DNA from: an uncultured Collinsella sp.
GTDB taxonomy: Bacteria > Actinomycetota > Coriobacteriia > Coriobacteriales > Coriobacteriaceae
Direction of reading: 5' to 3'
NCBI GenBank assembly: GCA_934630375.1
Contig: CAKTVQ010000014.1
Span: 1-41,994 of the forward strand
Length of the DNA stretch: 41,994 bases
Shown here piece after piece: positions 1 to 7,902 of the stretch (position 1 is the stretch's first letter; the number at the start of each line of letters is the position of its first letter). Under the pieces are notes generated by a model. It worked only from the letters and a program-made list of their open reading frames with translations. It was not told the origin of the DNA and did not search any database. The position numbers and the translations under genes were made by a program.

Positions 1-6
1 CGGCCG

Positions 7-711
7 GTGAGCTTTATCAATACCATTCGCGAGGACATCAAGACCGTCCAGGCGCAGGACCCCGCCGCGCAAAACGGCCTGGTCATTTTCCTTTCGTACC
101 CCGGTCTTCACGCCAAGTGGAATCACGTGCCCGAGCACTGGCTCTGGGAGCACGGCCATCGCTCGCTCGCCCGCGTGCTCTCGCAGCTCACCCGTCATAT
201 CACCGGCGTCGAGATTCATCCCGCCGCGCAAATCGGCAAGCACTTCTTTATCGACCATGCCATGGGCGTCGTCATCGGCGAGACCACCATTGTGGGCGAC
301 AACTGCGTGCTCTACCAGGGCGTCACGCTCGGCGGTACCGGCAACGAGACCGGTAAGCGCCACCCAACGCTCGGCAATAACGTCACTGTGGGCACAGGCG
401 CCAAGGTGCTCGGTAACATCCGCATCGGCAACAACGTCAAGATCGGCGGCAACTCGGTCGTCGTCAAAGACGTACCCGATAACTGCACCGTCGTGGGCGT
501 GCCCGGGCGCATCATCAAGCGCAACGGCTGCCGCGTGTTCGAAGAAAGCTTCGATGCCAAGCAGCATCGCGAGTACATGCCCGATGACGCCGCCGAGCAG
601 AGCGCCCTCAACCGCCAGGGCATCACCGAGAATGCCCGCCGCGTCAAGGAACTCGAGCGAGAGGTGGCCGAGCTCAAGGCCCTCGTCGCCAAGCTCGTGG
701 ACGAGCACTAG
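7..711 (+). CDS. cysE: serine O-acetyltransferase (CysE)
   Basis: Makes O-acetylserine from L-serine and acetyl-CoA, the first committed step of cysteine synthesis in the cytoplasm. The 234-residue protein has the short N-terminal helical domain of the Gram-positive type ([14 protein letters not shown]), then a left-handed beta-helix of hexapeptide repeats from about residue 66 to 170. His84 in IDHAMG matches the catalytic histidine, with acidic Glu69 in GVEIHP as its likely partner. The GVTLGGTG and KRHP stretch near residue 105-120 is typical of the family. The C-terminal 60 residues form a charged, probably coiled extension. The start is GTG. It lies only six bases from the window edge, so its ribosome site cannot be seen, but the N-terminus aligns with known short CysE proteins. 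No cysK follows; a terminator does. Confidence 0.93.
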   Translation: MSFINTIREDIKTVQAQDPAAQNGLVIFLSYPGLHAKWNHVPEHWLWEHGHRSLARVLSQLTRHITGVEIHPAAQIGKHFFIDHAMGVVIGETTIVGDNCVLYQGVTLGGTGNETGKRHPTLGNNVTVGTGAKVLGNIRIGNNVKIGGNSVVVKDVPDNCTVVGVPGRIIKRNGCRVFEESFDAKQHREYMPDDAAEQSALNRQGITENARRVKELEREVAELKALVAKLVDEH

Positions 712-749
712 GAACGCGAGCGGCACAAAACGGCATCGGCATCAACGCA

Positions 750-788
750 AAGGCGCGCCAGGGAATTCATCCCCGGCGCGCCTTTCTT
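750..788 (+). terminator. rho-independent terminator after cysE
   Basis: A GC-rich stem (AGGCGCGCC pairing with GGCGCGCCT around a loop of about 15 bases) is followed by TTCTTTTT. It sits about 40 bases after the cysE stop and points in the cysE direction. Confidence 0.85.
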
Positions 789-792
789 TTTG

Positions 793-824
793 ATGTGACA
801 TGTGGAACTGTCCCTTTGTCACAT
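793..824. repeat. GGGACAG-core palindrome (copy 1)
   Basis: ATGTGACA and TGTCACAT form perfect 8-base arms around a core that reads AAAGGGACAGTTCCA on the minus strand. It touches the stop codon of the ABC gene at 824. The same core with different arms recurs at 11330, 13449, 13681, 13743 and 35182. Confidence 0.6.
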
Positions 825-2836
825 TATGCGAACTGACTCAGATAGAGGTCGGCGTAGGCGCCCTCGGCAGCCAGTAGCTCCTTATGCGTGCCTTGCTCGA
901 TGATGTTGCCGTGGTCCATGACCAAGATCAGGTCGGCGTCCACGATCGTCGACAGGCGATGCGCGATCACAAAGCTGGTGCGCCCGCGCATGAGCGCGTC
1001 CATGGCGCGGCCGATGGCAAGCTCGGTGCGCGTGTCCACGCTTGAGGTCGCCTCATCCAGAATGAGAATCGCCGGGTTGTTGAGCAGCACGCGCGCAATG
1101 GTCAGCAGCTGACGCTGGCCCTGGCTGATGCTTTCGGCATCATTGGCCACGCGCGTGTCGTAGCCCTGCGGCATGGTGCGCACAAAGAAGTCGACCTGCG
1201 CGGCGCGGGCGGCAGCCACGATCTCGTCACGCGTTGCCTCGGGGCAGCCGTAGGCGATGTTTTCGGCAATCGTGCCGTCGAACAGCCAGGCGTCCTGCAG
1301 CACCATGCCAAACTGCTGACGGAGCTCGCCGCGGTTCATGAGGCGCGTATCCACACCGTCGAGCGTAATGCGGCCGCCGTCAATCTCGTAGAAGCGCATG
1401 AGCAGGTTGATGAGCGTGGTCTTACCCGCACCCGTGGTTCCCACCACCGCAATCTTCTGACCCGGTTCGGCGGTAAACGACACGTCGCGCATGAGCGGCT
1501 TTTCGGGCGTGTAGCCAAAGCGCACATGCTCAAAAGTGACACGGCCCTCCACGCGACCCGACAGCTTGGCGGCCTCGTCCGGCAGCGGATCGGCCTCCAT
1601 CTCGGGCTCATCGAGCAGGTCGAACACGCGCTCCGCACTCGCCAGCGCGCTCTGCAGCGAGTTGAAAGTGAACGACAGCTGCGTCATGGGTTCGGACGCC
1701 TCGTAGATAAACTGGAAGAACGCCTGGAACACGCCGACGGTCATGTGACCGGCAACCAGCATGCTGCAGCCCACGAGCGCAATCACGATCTGCGCCAGGC
1801 GACCGATAAAGCGAACCGCGGGTCCGACGGCGTTGATCATAAAGTCGGCCTTGGTACTCACGCGCGCCAGCTCGCCCGAGGCCTCGTGCACCTCGGCAGA
1901 GCTCTGGTGCTCACGGTTGAATGCGCGAATCACCAAACGGCCCGAATAGCCTTCCTCGACCGCGCTCGTGATTTTGGACACCCACTCCTGACGCTCGCCC
2001 GTCACATCATGCGTACGGCGCGAAACCACCTTGGTCACCAGCAGCGATACCGCCGTAAAGCCCAAAAAGACCAACGTGAGCTTGACGCTATAGACGAACA
2101 TCATGATGATGGCACCCGTCACGGTACCGATCGATACCAGCAGCTGCAACAATCCGCGCTGCATACTCTCGGACATCTTGTCCAAGTCGTTGGTCGCGCG
2201 GCTGACCACTTCGCCGGGGCGATGCGCGTCAAAGTAGGCGAGCGGCAGGCGGCTGAGCTTCTGCGCGATGCGGTTGCGCAGACGCAAGTTGAGTCGCTCG
2301 GCGACGCTCGACATCAAAAAACTCTGCAGCGCATAGAACGATCCGGCGGCCGTCCAGATCAAAAAGTAGACAAAGATGGTCTTACCGCACTGGTCCCAGG
2401 TGATGCTGAAGGTGGTTCCGCTAGCAAACGCCACCTGTATATGGCCCCACAGCTCGTCGATAACATGGGCGCTATATGCCGGCGCGGCGGTGTTAAAGAT
2501 GACGTAGAACACGATGCTCGCAAACACGATGTAGAAGCGCCAATGGTCGCCGGCGGCCTCGCCCCACAAGCGGCGCACCGTCGCCCAGGTATCGCGGGGT
2601 TTCTCGTCCTCATCCTCGTCGTCCACATCGCGCATGCGCTCTGCTTCCGCGCGGGCACGCTCGTCCTCGGCACGCTCGTTTTCCTCGTACAGCGCTTGGC
2701 GGCGAACCTCACGCTCGGCCGCGGTCCTGGCGGCGTCATCCAGCTCGGTCGACGCGGCAGCCTGCTCGACCGCTTTGACCGCGTCCACAACGACGGCATC
2801 GATAGCGTCGCTGCGCTTCTTGAGCTCCTCGGTCAT
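824..2836 (-). CDS. ABC exporter, fused permease-ATPase, consensus half
   Basis: Half of a putative heterodimeric multidrug or lipid exporter in the cytoplasmic membrane. From the ATG at 2836 it is 670 residues. The first 95 or so are a charged, acidic, probably coiled extension ending in a DDEDEDE run. A six-helix exporter permease domain follows, then a C-terminal ATPase with Walker A GTTGAGKTT, signature ISQGQRQ and Walker B ILILDEATSSVD with the catalytic Glu. The start was chosen because AAGGGAGG lies about 8 bases before ATG 2836; the GTG at 2845 overlaps that ribosome site. The upstream partner ends at 2838, one base away, so the two are probably translationally coupled. Substrate is unknown; MarR control suggests a toxic compound. 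Confidence 0.9.
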   Translation of the reverse strand: MTEELKKRSDAIDAVVVDAVKAVEQAAASTELDDAARTAAEREVRRQALYEENERAEDERARAEAERMRDVDDEDEDEKPRDTWATVRRLWGEAAGDHWRFYIVFASIVFYVIFNTAAPAYSAHVIDELWGHIQVAFASGTTFSITWDQCGKTIFVYFLIWTAAGSFYALQSFLMSSVAERLNLRLRNRIAQKLSRLPLAYFDAHRPGEVVSRATNDLDKMSESMQRGLLQLLVSIGTVTGAIIMMFVYSVKLTLVFLGFTAVSLLVTKVVSRRTHDVTGERQEWVSKITSAVEEGYSGRLVIRAFNREHQSSAEVHEASGELARVSTKADFMINAVGPAVRFIGRLAQIVIALVGCSMLVAGHMTVGVFQAFFQFIYEASEPMTQLSFTFNSLQSALASAERVFDLLDEPEMEADPLPDEAAKLSGRVEGRVTFEHVRFGYTPEKPLMRDVSFTAEPGQKIAVVGTTGAGKTTLINLLMRFYEIDGGRITLDGVDTRLMNRGELRQQFGMVLQDAWLFDGTIAENIAYGCPEATRDEIVAAARAAQVDFFVRTMPQGYDTRVANDAESISQGQRQLLTIARVLLNNPAILILDEATSSVDTRTELAIGRAMDALMRGRTSFVIAHRLSTIVDADLILVMDHGNIIEQGTHKELLAAEGAYADLYLSQFA

Positions 2837-2837
2837 G

Positions 2838-4574
2838 CTACTCACCTCCCTTCATCTGCGATTCCGCGATGGCGCGGTATACCTCACAGGTTTCCATAAG
2901 CTCGCCATGCGTGCCCAAGCCCACGACCTCGCCATCCTTGAGCACGACAATCTGGTCGGCGTGCAGAATCGTCGAGATGCGCTGCGCGATGATGAGCACC
3001 GCGGCGTCGCGCGTCTCGTCCTGCAGCGCATGGCGCAGGGCCGCATCGGTCTTAAAGTCCAGGGCCGAAAAACTGTCGTCGAAGATATACAGGTCGGCGC
3101 GCTTCATGAGCGCGCGAGCAATGGCCAGGCGCTGGCGCTGACCACCCGAGAAGTTCGTACCGCCCTGGGCGACCGGGGTATCGAGCCCCTGCGGTTGATC
3201 GAGCACAAAGGTGCTCTGGGCAACCTGCAGCGCATGAGGCATGTCCGCCTCGGTTGCGTCCTCGTTGCCAAAGCGCAGATTGCTTGCCACGGTGCCCGAG
3301 AACAGCCATGCCTTCTGCGGCACATAGGCGATGCGCCCGCGAATCTCACCTTGCGAAAGCTCGCGCAAATCGACGCCGTCCAGGCGAATGACGCCCTTGG
3401 TGGCATCGTGAAAGCGCAGCAGAAGCTTTGCCACCGTCGACTTGCCCGAGCCCGTCGAGCCCACGATCGCGGTGGTCTGCCCGCGACGACAGGCAAAGCT
3501 CAGGTCGCACAGGGTGTCCTCGTCGGCATCGTCAAAGCGAAACGACATGTGATCGAACACGGCGACCGCATCGGCCCCGTCCTTTGAGTCGGACGCGGCT
3601 GCATCGAGCGTACGCTCGCCGTCCACGATGCTCGGCTTAATCTCCAGCACCTGCTGTGCGCGGTTCAGACATGCGGCGGCACGCGGAAGCGTCAGCACCA
3701 CCATCTGGGCCATCATCACAAAGAACAGGATCAGAAGCGCGTACTCCAGCACCGCCGAGATGCTCGCGATCTGCATGGCGTGGGCGCCCACGCGGTTGCC
3801 GCCCACCCACAGTACCGCCACCTCGGCGATATTCATCAGAAAGAAGGTGGAGCTGTCGAGGCCCACAAACAGATGGTTGACTTTTATGGCGTTGGCGGCG
3901 TAGTCGCTAAACACCTCGTCCAGGCGCTGTTCCTCACGACGCTCCTTGTTAAACGCACGGATGACGCGCACGCCCACGATGTTTTCGCGCAGCACCACGT
4001 TCATGCGGTCGATAAAGCTCTGCAAGCGCATAAAAATCGGAGCCGCGTTGGCAACCGTAAAGACCGCCGCAACCAGCACGATCGCAACCACGACGCCCAG
4101 AAGCATGCCCATGGCCGGATCGATGAGCCAGGCGAAGATGATGCCTGCCACCGCCAGGAACGGCACCGGCAGCACCAGCTGAATGGTCTGCAGAATCGCC
4201 TGCTGAATCACGTTGATGTCGTTGAGCGAGCGCGTGATCATCGAACCCGTGCCAAAGCGCTCAAAGTCACTGGCAGACAGCTCGAGCGACTTGTCGTAGA
4301 CGGCATTGCGGATATCGCAGGCCACGTTGGCGGCCAGGCGCGCCGAAAGATAGCAGCCCAACACCGCGCCGCCGCTGGCCATGCCGGTCGCGATAAGCAT
4401 GTAGAGACCGTTGCGCAAAATGTAGTCGACATCGCCCGTGGTGATACCGGTGTTGACCATGTTCGCCAACATCGTGGGTACCAGCAGTGTGCCAACGTTG
4501 TCGATTAGCAGCACCAACAACGTCACCGCGACAAGCTTGCGATACGGCTTCATAAACCTCATTAAGAGTCGCAC
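2838..4574 (-). CDS. ABC exporter, fused permease-ATPase, degenerate-site half
   Basis: The partner half-transporter, about 578 residues, with a six-helix permease domain and a C-terminal ATPase. Walker A is GSTGSGKST and the signature is FSGGQRQR. Walker B reads LYIFDDSFSALD, with Asp where the catalytic Glu should be. In the exporter family such a substitution marks the non-hydrolysing site of heterodimers (TM287/288 and BmrCD type), which fits pairing with the neighbouring consensus half. The start is uncertain: GTG 4574 overlaps the marR end by 13 bases; ATG 4562 overlaps the marR stop as TAATG, and ATG 4553 is also possible. A GAGGGGGAG run lies just before the GTG. All starts leave the gene coupled to marR. 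Confidence 0.88.
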   Translation of the reverse strand: MRLLMRFMKPYRKLVAVTLLVLLIDNVGTLLVPTMLANMVNTGITTGDVDYILRNGLYMLIATGMASGGAVLGCYLSARLAANVACDIRNAVYDKSLELSASDFERFGTGSMITRSLNDINVIQQAILQTIQLVLPVPFLAVAGIIFAWLIDPAMGMLLGVVVAIVLVAAVFTVANAAPIFMRLQSFIDRMNVVLRENIVGVRVIRAFNKERREEQRLDEVFSDYAANAIKVNHLFVGLDSSTFFLMNIAEVAVLWVGGNRVGAHAMQIASISAVLEYALLILFFVMMAQMVVLTLPRAAACLNRAQQVLEIKPSIVDGERTLDAAASDSKDGADAVAVFDHMSFRFDDADEDTLCDLSFACRRGQTTAIVGSTGSGKSTVAKLLLRFHDATKGVIRLDGVDLRELSQGEIRGRIAYVPQKAWLFSGTVASNLRFGNEDATEADMPHALQVAQSTFVLDQPQGLDTPVAQGGTNFSGGQRQRLAIARALMKRADLYIFDDSFSALDFKTDAALRHALQDETRDAAVLIIAQRISTILHADQIVVLKDGEVVGLGTHGELMETCEVYRAIAESQMKGGE

Positions 4575-5062
4575 GACTCCCCCTCACCTTGATTCTCGGC
4601 CTGGCTCTCGGCAGCGATATGCTGCTTAAAGGCATCGCACTCATCGCCGAGCGCATGGGAAAATTTTCCGATTAGGCGCATGATTTCGCGTTGCTCACAC
4701 GGCTCAAGCGCGCCAAAGGCTCGCTGCTCGGCCTTGAGTGCCGGCAGCGCATAACGCTCGGCAAACCGCATGCCCGCTTCGGTCAAACGCACAACCTTGT
4801 TCTTACGGCTGCCTTCGGCAAACTCCAACGTTGCAAAGTCCCGCGCCGTCAAGGTTTTAATGGCCGAGTTGATGGTCTGCTTGCTGTAGAACCATTCGCT
4901 TGTCAGACGGCTTACGGCAATACTGCCACCCGCCGTGCTGGTATCGACGAGCATCCAGTAAGCGCAGTCCGAAAGACCGCAGGCGCGCGAGAACTCCGAA
5001 TAGATATGGTCGAGTCCATTGAGCAACCGGTCGAAGTCGACCAGCGTAACCGCACTATTCAT
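4562..5062 (-). CDS. MarR-family transcriptional regulator
   Basis: A 166-residue winged-helix protein and first gene of the exporter operon. It probably represses its own promoter and releases it when a transported compound binds; that is inference from the family and gene order. The winged-helix core covers about residues 35-110, with recognition-helix sequence YSKQTINSAIKTLTARDF and wing EFAEGSRKNKVVRLTEAG. Helices at both ends would form the dimer interface. The two ABC genes follow without gaps. Two matching 18-bp palindromic sites lie upstream at 5079-5096 and 5114-5131, the second exactly between the -35 and -10 boxes. Target compounds cannot be read from the sequence. Confidence 0.9.
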   Translation of the reverse strand: MNSAVTLVDFDRLLNGLDHIYSEFSRACGLSDCAYWMLVDTSTAGGSIAVSRLTSEWFYSKQTINSAIKTLTARDFATLEFAEGSRKNKVVRLTEAGMRFAERYALPALKAEQRAFGALEPCEQREIMRLIGKFSHALGDECDAFKQHIAAESQAENQGEGESCDS

Positions 5063-5078
5063 CTATCCCACCATTCGA

Positions 5079-5138
5079 TTGTCCGATTTTTGACCAATTT
5101 TGTATCTCTAGATTAGTCCGAGTTTTGACTATCGTCAA
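5079..5138 (-). promoter_or_regulatory. marR-ABC operon promoter with two operator-like sites
   Basis: On the minus strand, -35 TTGACG (5133-5138) and -10 TAATCT (5110-5115) are 17 bases apart. Two related 18-mers, read on the plus strand as TAGTCCGAGTTTTGACTA (5114-5131) and TTGTCCGATTTTTGACCA (5079-5096), differ at four positions and start 35 bases apart. Each is an imperfect inverted repeat (TAGTC/GACTA). The first fills the promoter spacer; the second covers the likely early transcript region. This is the layout expected for MarR autorepression. Confidence 0.65.
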
Positions 5139-5180
5139 CAGGCTCTCCGCAAATGCCTGCACTTTTATGGCCTATCGGCA

Positions 5181-5217
5181 GAAAAAGACCGCCGGCGCGG
5201 GGGCGGCGCCAGCGGTC
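5181..5217 (-). terminator. terminator after the 96-residue hypothetical gene
   Basis: Read on the minus strand, GACCGCTGGCGC pairs with GCGCCGGCGGTC and is followed by TTTTTC. It lies about 30 bases beyond the stop of the gene at 5244-5534. Confidence 0.8.
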
Positions 5218-5243
5218 GCGTGAAAATCGGGTTTTATTGCCTG

Positions 5244-5534
5244 TTAGGCGGCGACGGCCTCATAGACCGTAGCGCCCGAGAAGCTGTCATGCAGGCTCTT
5301 GCCGGCAATCCACGGCAGCTCGACAACCTCGCAGACCGTGTTGACCAGCTCGGAGCAGTCAGTAAAGTGGCCCTTATCGTTGAGGGCCTCGCAATCCTGA
5401 ACACGCCAATAGCCATCGGTGTGCGTGATGTAGTACTCGTGATCGTCGATCGTCACAAAAGCGCGCGTCTTAGAACGCAGCAGCTTCAGAAATCCTTCGA
5501 AGTCGGTCTCGACGACATCTCCAGCCTGGAACAT
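5244..5534 (-). CDS. small conserved-looking hypothetical protein
   Basis: Encodes 96 residues; no family is recognised. The start at ATG 5534 is supported by GGAGG about seven bases upstream; longer readings upstream are not. The protein is soluble and acidic, with no signal peptide or membrane segment. It has the segment RAFVTIDDHEYYITHTDGYW, which reads as two short beta strands, three cysteines (Cys48, Cys60, Cys68) and a C-terminal LPWIAGKSLHDSFSG motif. It has its own ribosome site and terminator and stands alone, divergent from the nitroreductase. That supports a real gene, but gives no function. Confidence 0.75.
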   Translation of the reverse strand: MFQAGDVVETDFEGFLKLLRSKTRAFVTIDDHEYYITHTDGYWRVQDCEALNDKGHFTDCSELVNTVCEVVELPWIAGKSLHDSFSGATVYEAVAA

Positions 5535-5828
5535 GATGTTACCTCCTGGCCCGGCGCCACCACGGCGCATTGATAAACGTTGGTACTCCTTTAGTAAAAC
5601 CTTTATCAGAGGTTATGCGTTCGTCATTTAGGCAAGTGGTAAAAAACCGCAGGGTAGACGGGATAAAACGTTTAACCATCCCATTTGTTTGTCACATTCT
5701 GAAGGCACTTTTATGCAAACCTACTTTCCCAATTGGAATCTATCCTTTTGGCCGGACAATTGACCGTCCATCGTTTAAGCCCGACGGGTATGAACGGGGC
5801 ATCTGCAACGCCACAACAAGGAGACACC

Positions 5829-6350
5829 ATGGAGACTATCGAAGCACTCATTCACCGCCGCAGCTGCCGCAAATACAGCGATCGTCCCGTCGAGGCCGAA
5901 AAGCTTGCACGTATTATCGAAGCCGGCCAATATGCACCGAGCGGCATGGGCCGCCAGCCGGTGACGTTTGTCGCCGTCACCGACCCCGCGACCGTCGAGC
6001 GTCTCTCACAGCTCAACGCCCAAGTTATGGGCAGCAACGGCGACCCCTTCTATGGCGCCAAGACCGTTGTGGTGGTGCTGGTTGACCGTAGCGTGCCCAC
6101 GCATCTGGAAGACGGCTCGCTCGCCATGGGCAACTTGCTCAACGCCGCCTATGCACTGGGTGTCGATTCGTGTTGGATTCACCGCGCGCATGAGGTCTTT
6201 GACTCGCCCGAGGGCCTGGAACTGCTGGCCAGCTGGGGCCTGCCCGCCGACGGCAGCCTGCGCGGTGTCGGTCACTGCATTCTGGGCTATGCCGAAGACA
6301 CGCTACCCGAGCCCAAACCCCGCCGCGACAACGTGGTGTATGTAAAGTAA
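5829..6350 (+). CDS. nitroreductase-family flavoprotein
   Basis: A 173-residue NAD(P)H-dependent FMN oxidoreductase of the nitroreductase family; such enzymes act as cytoplasmic dimers. The N-terminal HRRSCRKYSDRPVE motif is the usual FMN-phosphate binding segment, followed by AGQYAPSGMGRQP and, near the C-terminus, GVGHCILGYAED. The length is at the short end of the family. AAGGAG six bases before ATG 5829 fixes the start; an in-frame ATG at 5733 has no ribosome site. About 290 bases separate it from the divergent small gene; TTGTCA and TATGCA spaced by 17 bases near 5690-5715 could be its promoter. A terminator follows. The physiological substrate is unknown. Confidence 0.9.
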   Translation: METIEALIHRRSCRKYSDRPVEAEKLARIIEAGQYAPSGMGRQPVTFVAVTDPATVERLSQLNAQVMGSNGDPFYGAKTVVVVLVDRSVPTHLEDGSLAMGNLLNAAYALGVDSCWIHRAHEVFDSPEGLELLASWGLPADGSLRGVGHCILGYAEDTLPEPKPRRDNVVYVK

Positions 6351-6352
6351 TC

Positions 6353-6379
6353 AAAACCACCCTTAAAAAGGGTGGTTTG
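6353..6379 (+). terminator. terminator after nitroreductase gene
   Basis: AAACCACCCTT and AAGGGTGGTTT form a perfect stem with an AAA loop directly after the stop codon. The T run is short (TTTGCTCTTA), so strength is uncertain. Confidence 0.65.
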
Positions 6380-6489
6380 CTCTTAGGGTATAACCCACGG
6401 GCCCCGGGCTCGCGTCTAAAGGCGCGGGCCCGGACTTCGTCCAGGCCTAGTGCGTCTTGACCCGTGGCGCGCCGGTCAAACCGGCAGGC

Positions 6490-6948
6490 TCACCTCCTCT
6501 TGAAGGGGTCCTCGTACTCCTTCACGCTCAGCTTGTCCAGCGCGATGTCGTGGGACTCCTGCTCCCTGATGTACTTCGCGATCGTCGCCTCGTTCAGGCC
6601 GACGGTGGACACGTAGTAGCCCTCCGCCCAGAACTTCCTGTTGCCGAACTTGTACTTGAGGTTGGCGTGCCTGTCGAATATCATCAGCGAGCTCTTCCCC
6701 TTCAGGTAGCCCATGACGCTCGCGACGCTGTACTTCGGCGGGATCGCCAGCAGCACGTGCACGTGGTCGGGCATCAGGTGCCCCTCGATTATCTCGATCC
6801 CCTTGTACTCGCACAGCTTCCTGAGGATCTCCCCTATGTCGCTCCTGATTTGGTTGTAGATCACTTTGCGCCTATACTTCGGCGTGAACACGATGTGGTA
6901 CTTGCACATCCACTTCGTGTGGGAAAGGCTGTAGGCCTTCTGGGCCAT
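6490..6948 (-). CDS. tnpA: IS200-type transposase TnpA (Y1 HUH)
   Basis: A 152-residue single-strand DNA transposase that cuts and joins the hairpin ends of its element. It begins MAQKAYSLSHTKWMCKYH, the standard IS200 start. The HUH metal-binding motif is HVH at residues 62-64 in LMPDHVHVLL; the nucleophilic tyrosine is Tyr126 in KYIREQ. Length is normal for a full-length enzyme, so it may be active. The start at ATG 6948 has AAGGGGTGG upstream as ribosome site, which is paired in the leader stem at 6954-7015. Longer in-frame readings upstream run through that leader and are not supported. Confidence 0.93.
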   Translation of the reverse strand: MAQKAYSLSHTKWMCKYHIVFTPKYRRKVIYNQIRSDIGEILRKLCEYKGIEIIEGHLMPDHVHVLLAIPPKYSVASVMGYLKGKSSLMIFDRHANLKYKFGNRKFWAEGYYVSTVGLNEATIAKYIREQESHDIALDKLSVKEYEDPFKRR

Positions 6949-6953
6949 AGCGA

Positions 6954-7015
6954 CCACCCCTTCGACTCGAATTCTTGACGGCCTGAACAATCGTCAATAT
7001 CGGTCGGAGGGGTGG
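6954..7015 (-). promoter_or_regulatory. tnpA leader stem hiding the ribosome binding site
   Basis: On the minus strand, CCACCCCT (7015-7008) can pair with AGGGGTGG (6961-6954), which contains the tnpA ribosome site. A smaller stem, TTGACG/CGTCAA, lies inside at 6975-6997. IS200 elements are known to repress transposase translation by such a leader structure. Confidence 0.6.
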
Positions 7016-7100
7016 CTTTGTAAAGCCGTTTGTCTCCACCCGCGTAGCGGGTGGTTTAAAGCTGGCCGCTGCGCGGCCAGCAGACTAAAGTCTTGAATTA

Positions 7101-7160
7101 GTTCCGCCGTTCTAACGAACGTCAGATTGGCGTGAATGCGGCTCGCTCGCTGTTGGTGAC
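7101..7160 (+). repeat. 18-mer repeat joined to a partial structured element
   Basis: GTTCCGCCGTTCTAACGA at 7101-7118 is identical to the complements of 11420-11437 and 29365-29382. It is followed by ACGTCAGATTGGCGTG, which matches the right half of the structured elements described at 17055 and 29244. The left half is missing here, so this looks like a remnant. The rest of the gap up to 7242 holds no recognised gene. Confidence 0.55.
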
Positions 7161-7242
7161 TGACATCGGGTGCGCCACTGGTGACATCTGGCACTTGAGC
7201 AGCTAAAAGGCCCAATCCCAAATTTGCTGTCCCGCTCGCAAC

Positions 7243-7818
7243 TTATGTTGCCGATGGAGTTGTCGTCGTTTCGTTCGTGTGGGTCGTTTCGGCGCCGTCG
7301 CCCTGCTCGCCGTCGTCCTTTTGAGCGTCGGCGATGGTGGAGGCTGCCGCAACGATACCGCGCTGGGGCGCGACGCCCGTCTGGGTCTGAGCGCCCTCGA
7401 CAACTTCTGTGCCTGCATGCGCGAGCTCGGGCGATTTAAACACTGCGTCCAAGTTGGCACCGCCGCCGGCGTAGCCAAGCGCAGCGAGTGCGATGACGAT
7501 CACCGCAACGACGACCGCGATCGGAACATAACGATGCCAACCAGCCGGATTGAGTCCGCTGCGACGAGCCGCCCCGCGGCTGATGTAACCGAGCGTTCCG
7601 TCGTGCTTGAGCTTTGAGCCCACCACGCGTTTGCGGCCCCACAACGAGGACTCTGCCTGCATGGCCAAGCGGGCGCTTGCCGAAGGATAGCCGTATTTAG
7701 TGCGTTTGAACGAGCCATCAAACCCCGAGGCGTGTTTGCCCCACGCCACCGATGTTGTGCGTCGGTTGACCGGCGCGGCACTCCGCCTTCTGCGGCTCGG
7801 TTTTGTAGTCTCAGCCAT
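7243..7818 (-). CDS. hypothetical single-pass membrane protein
   Basis: About 191 residues from ATG 7818; no family is recognised. The N-terminal half is basic (KPSRRRRSAAP and several KR or RR pairs) and would be cytoplasmic. One hydrophobic helix, VPIAVVVAVIVIALAALGYA, lies near residues 98-117. The C-terminal 70 residues are acidic and rich in Gly, Thr and Ala, and would be outside if the positive-inside rule holds. The start has only a GGGGG stretch upstream; a longer reading from 7872 would begin inside a likely extended -10 box (TGCTACAGT), so the shorter form is preferred. It lies 84 bases after the regulator at 7903-9120 on the same strand. Confidence 0.65.
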   Translation of the reverse strand: MAETTKPSRRRRSAAPVNRRTTSVAWGKHASGFDGSFKRTKYGYPSASARLAMQAESSLWGRKRVVGSKLKHDGTLGYISRGAARRSGLNPAGWHRYVPIAVVVAVIVIALAALGYAGGGANLDAVFKSPELAHAGTEVVEGAQTQTGVAPQRGIVAAASTIADAQKDDGEQGDGAETTHTNETTTTPSAT

Positions 7819-7902
7819 ACGCCCCCGCACGCCGTAACCAAATCGAAACAATAACGCTTTGGACTGTAGCACACGCGTCGCGCGCGGTCACGGGCGCCTC
7901 GC

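Larger units (their letters stand above)
6399..7054 (-). mobile_element. IS200/IS605-family insertion sequence (IS200 type, tnpA only)
   Basis: One Y1 transposase gene is flanked by subterminal hairpins and has no tnpB, as in IS200. On the low-coordinate side are stems at 6406-6431 (GGGCTCGCG with one mismatch), 6432-6442 (GGAC/GTCC) and 6471-6485 (GCCGG/CCGGC). On the high-coordinate side is a perfect stem at 7036-7054 (CCACCCGC/GCGGGTGG). These elements have no terminal inverted repeats and make no target duplication, so the exact ends cannot be fixed here. The bounds given run from hairpin to hairpin. It lies between two convergent genes and interrupts neither. Confidence 0.75.

Noticed and set aside
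1526..2899. 457-codon plus-strand frame over the ABC exporter gene
   Set aside because: Antisense shadow of a clear ABC gene; His/Arg/Gln-rich composition with no domain.
6399..7242. tnpB or omega-type RNA next to the IS200 transposase
   Set aside because: No TnpB reading frame on either strand; the neighbours are a nitroreductase and a membrane protein.
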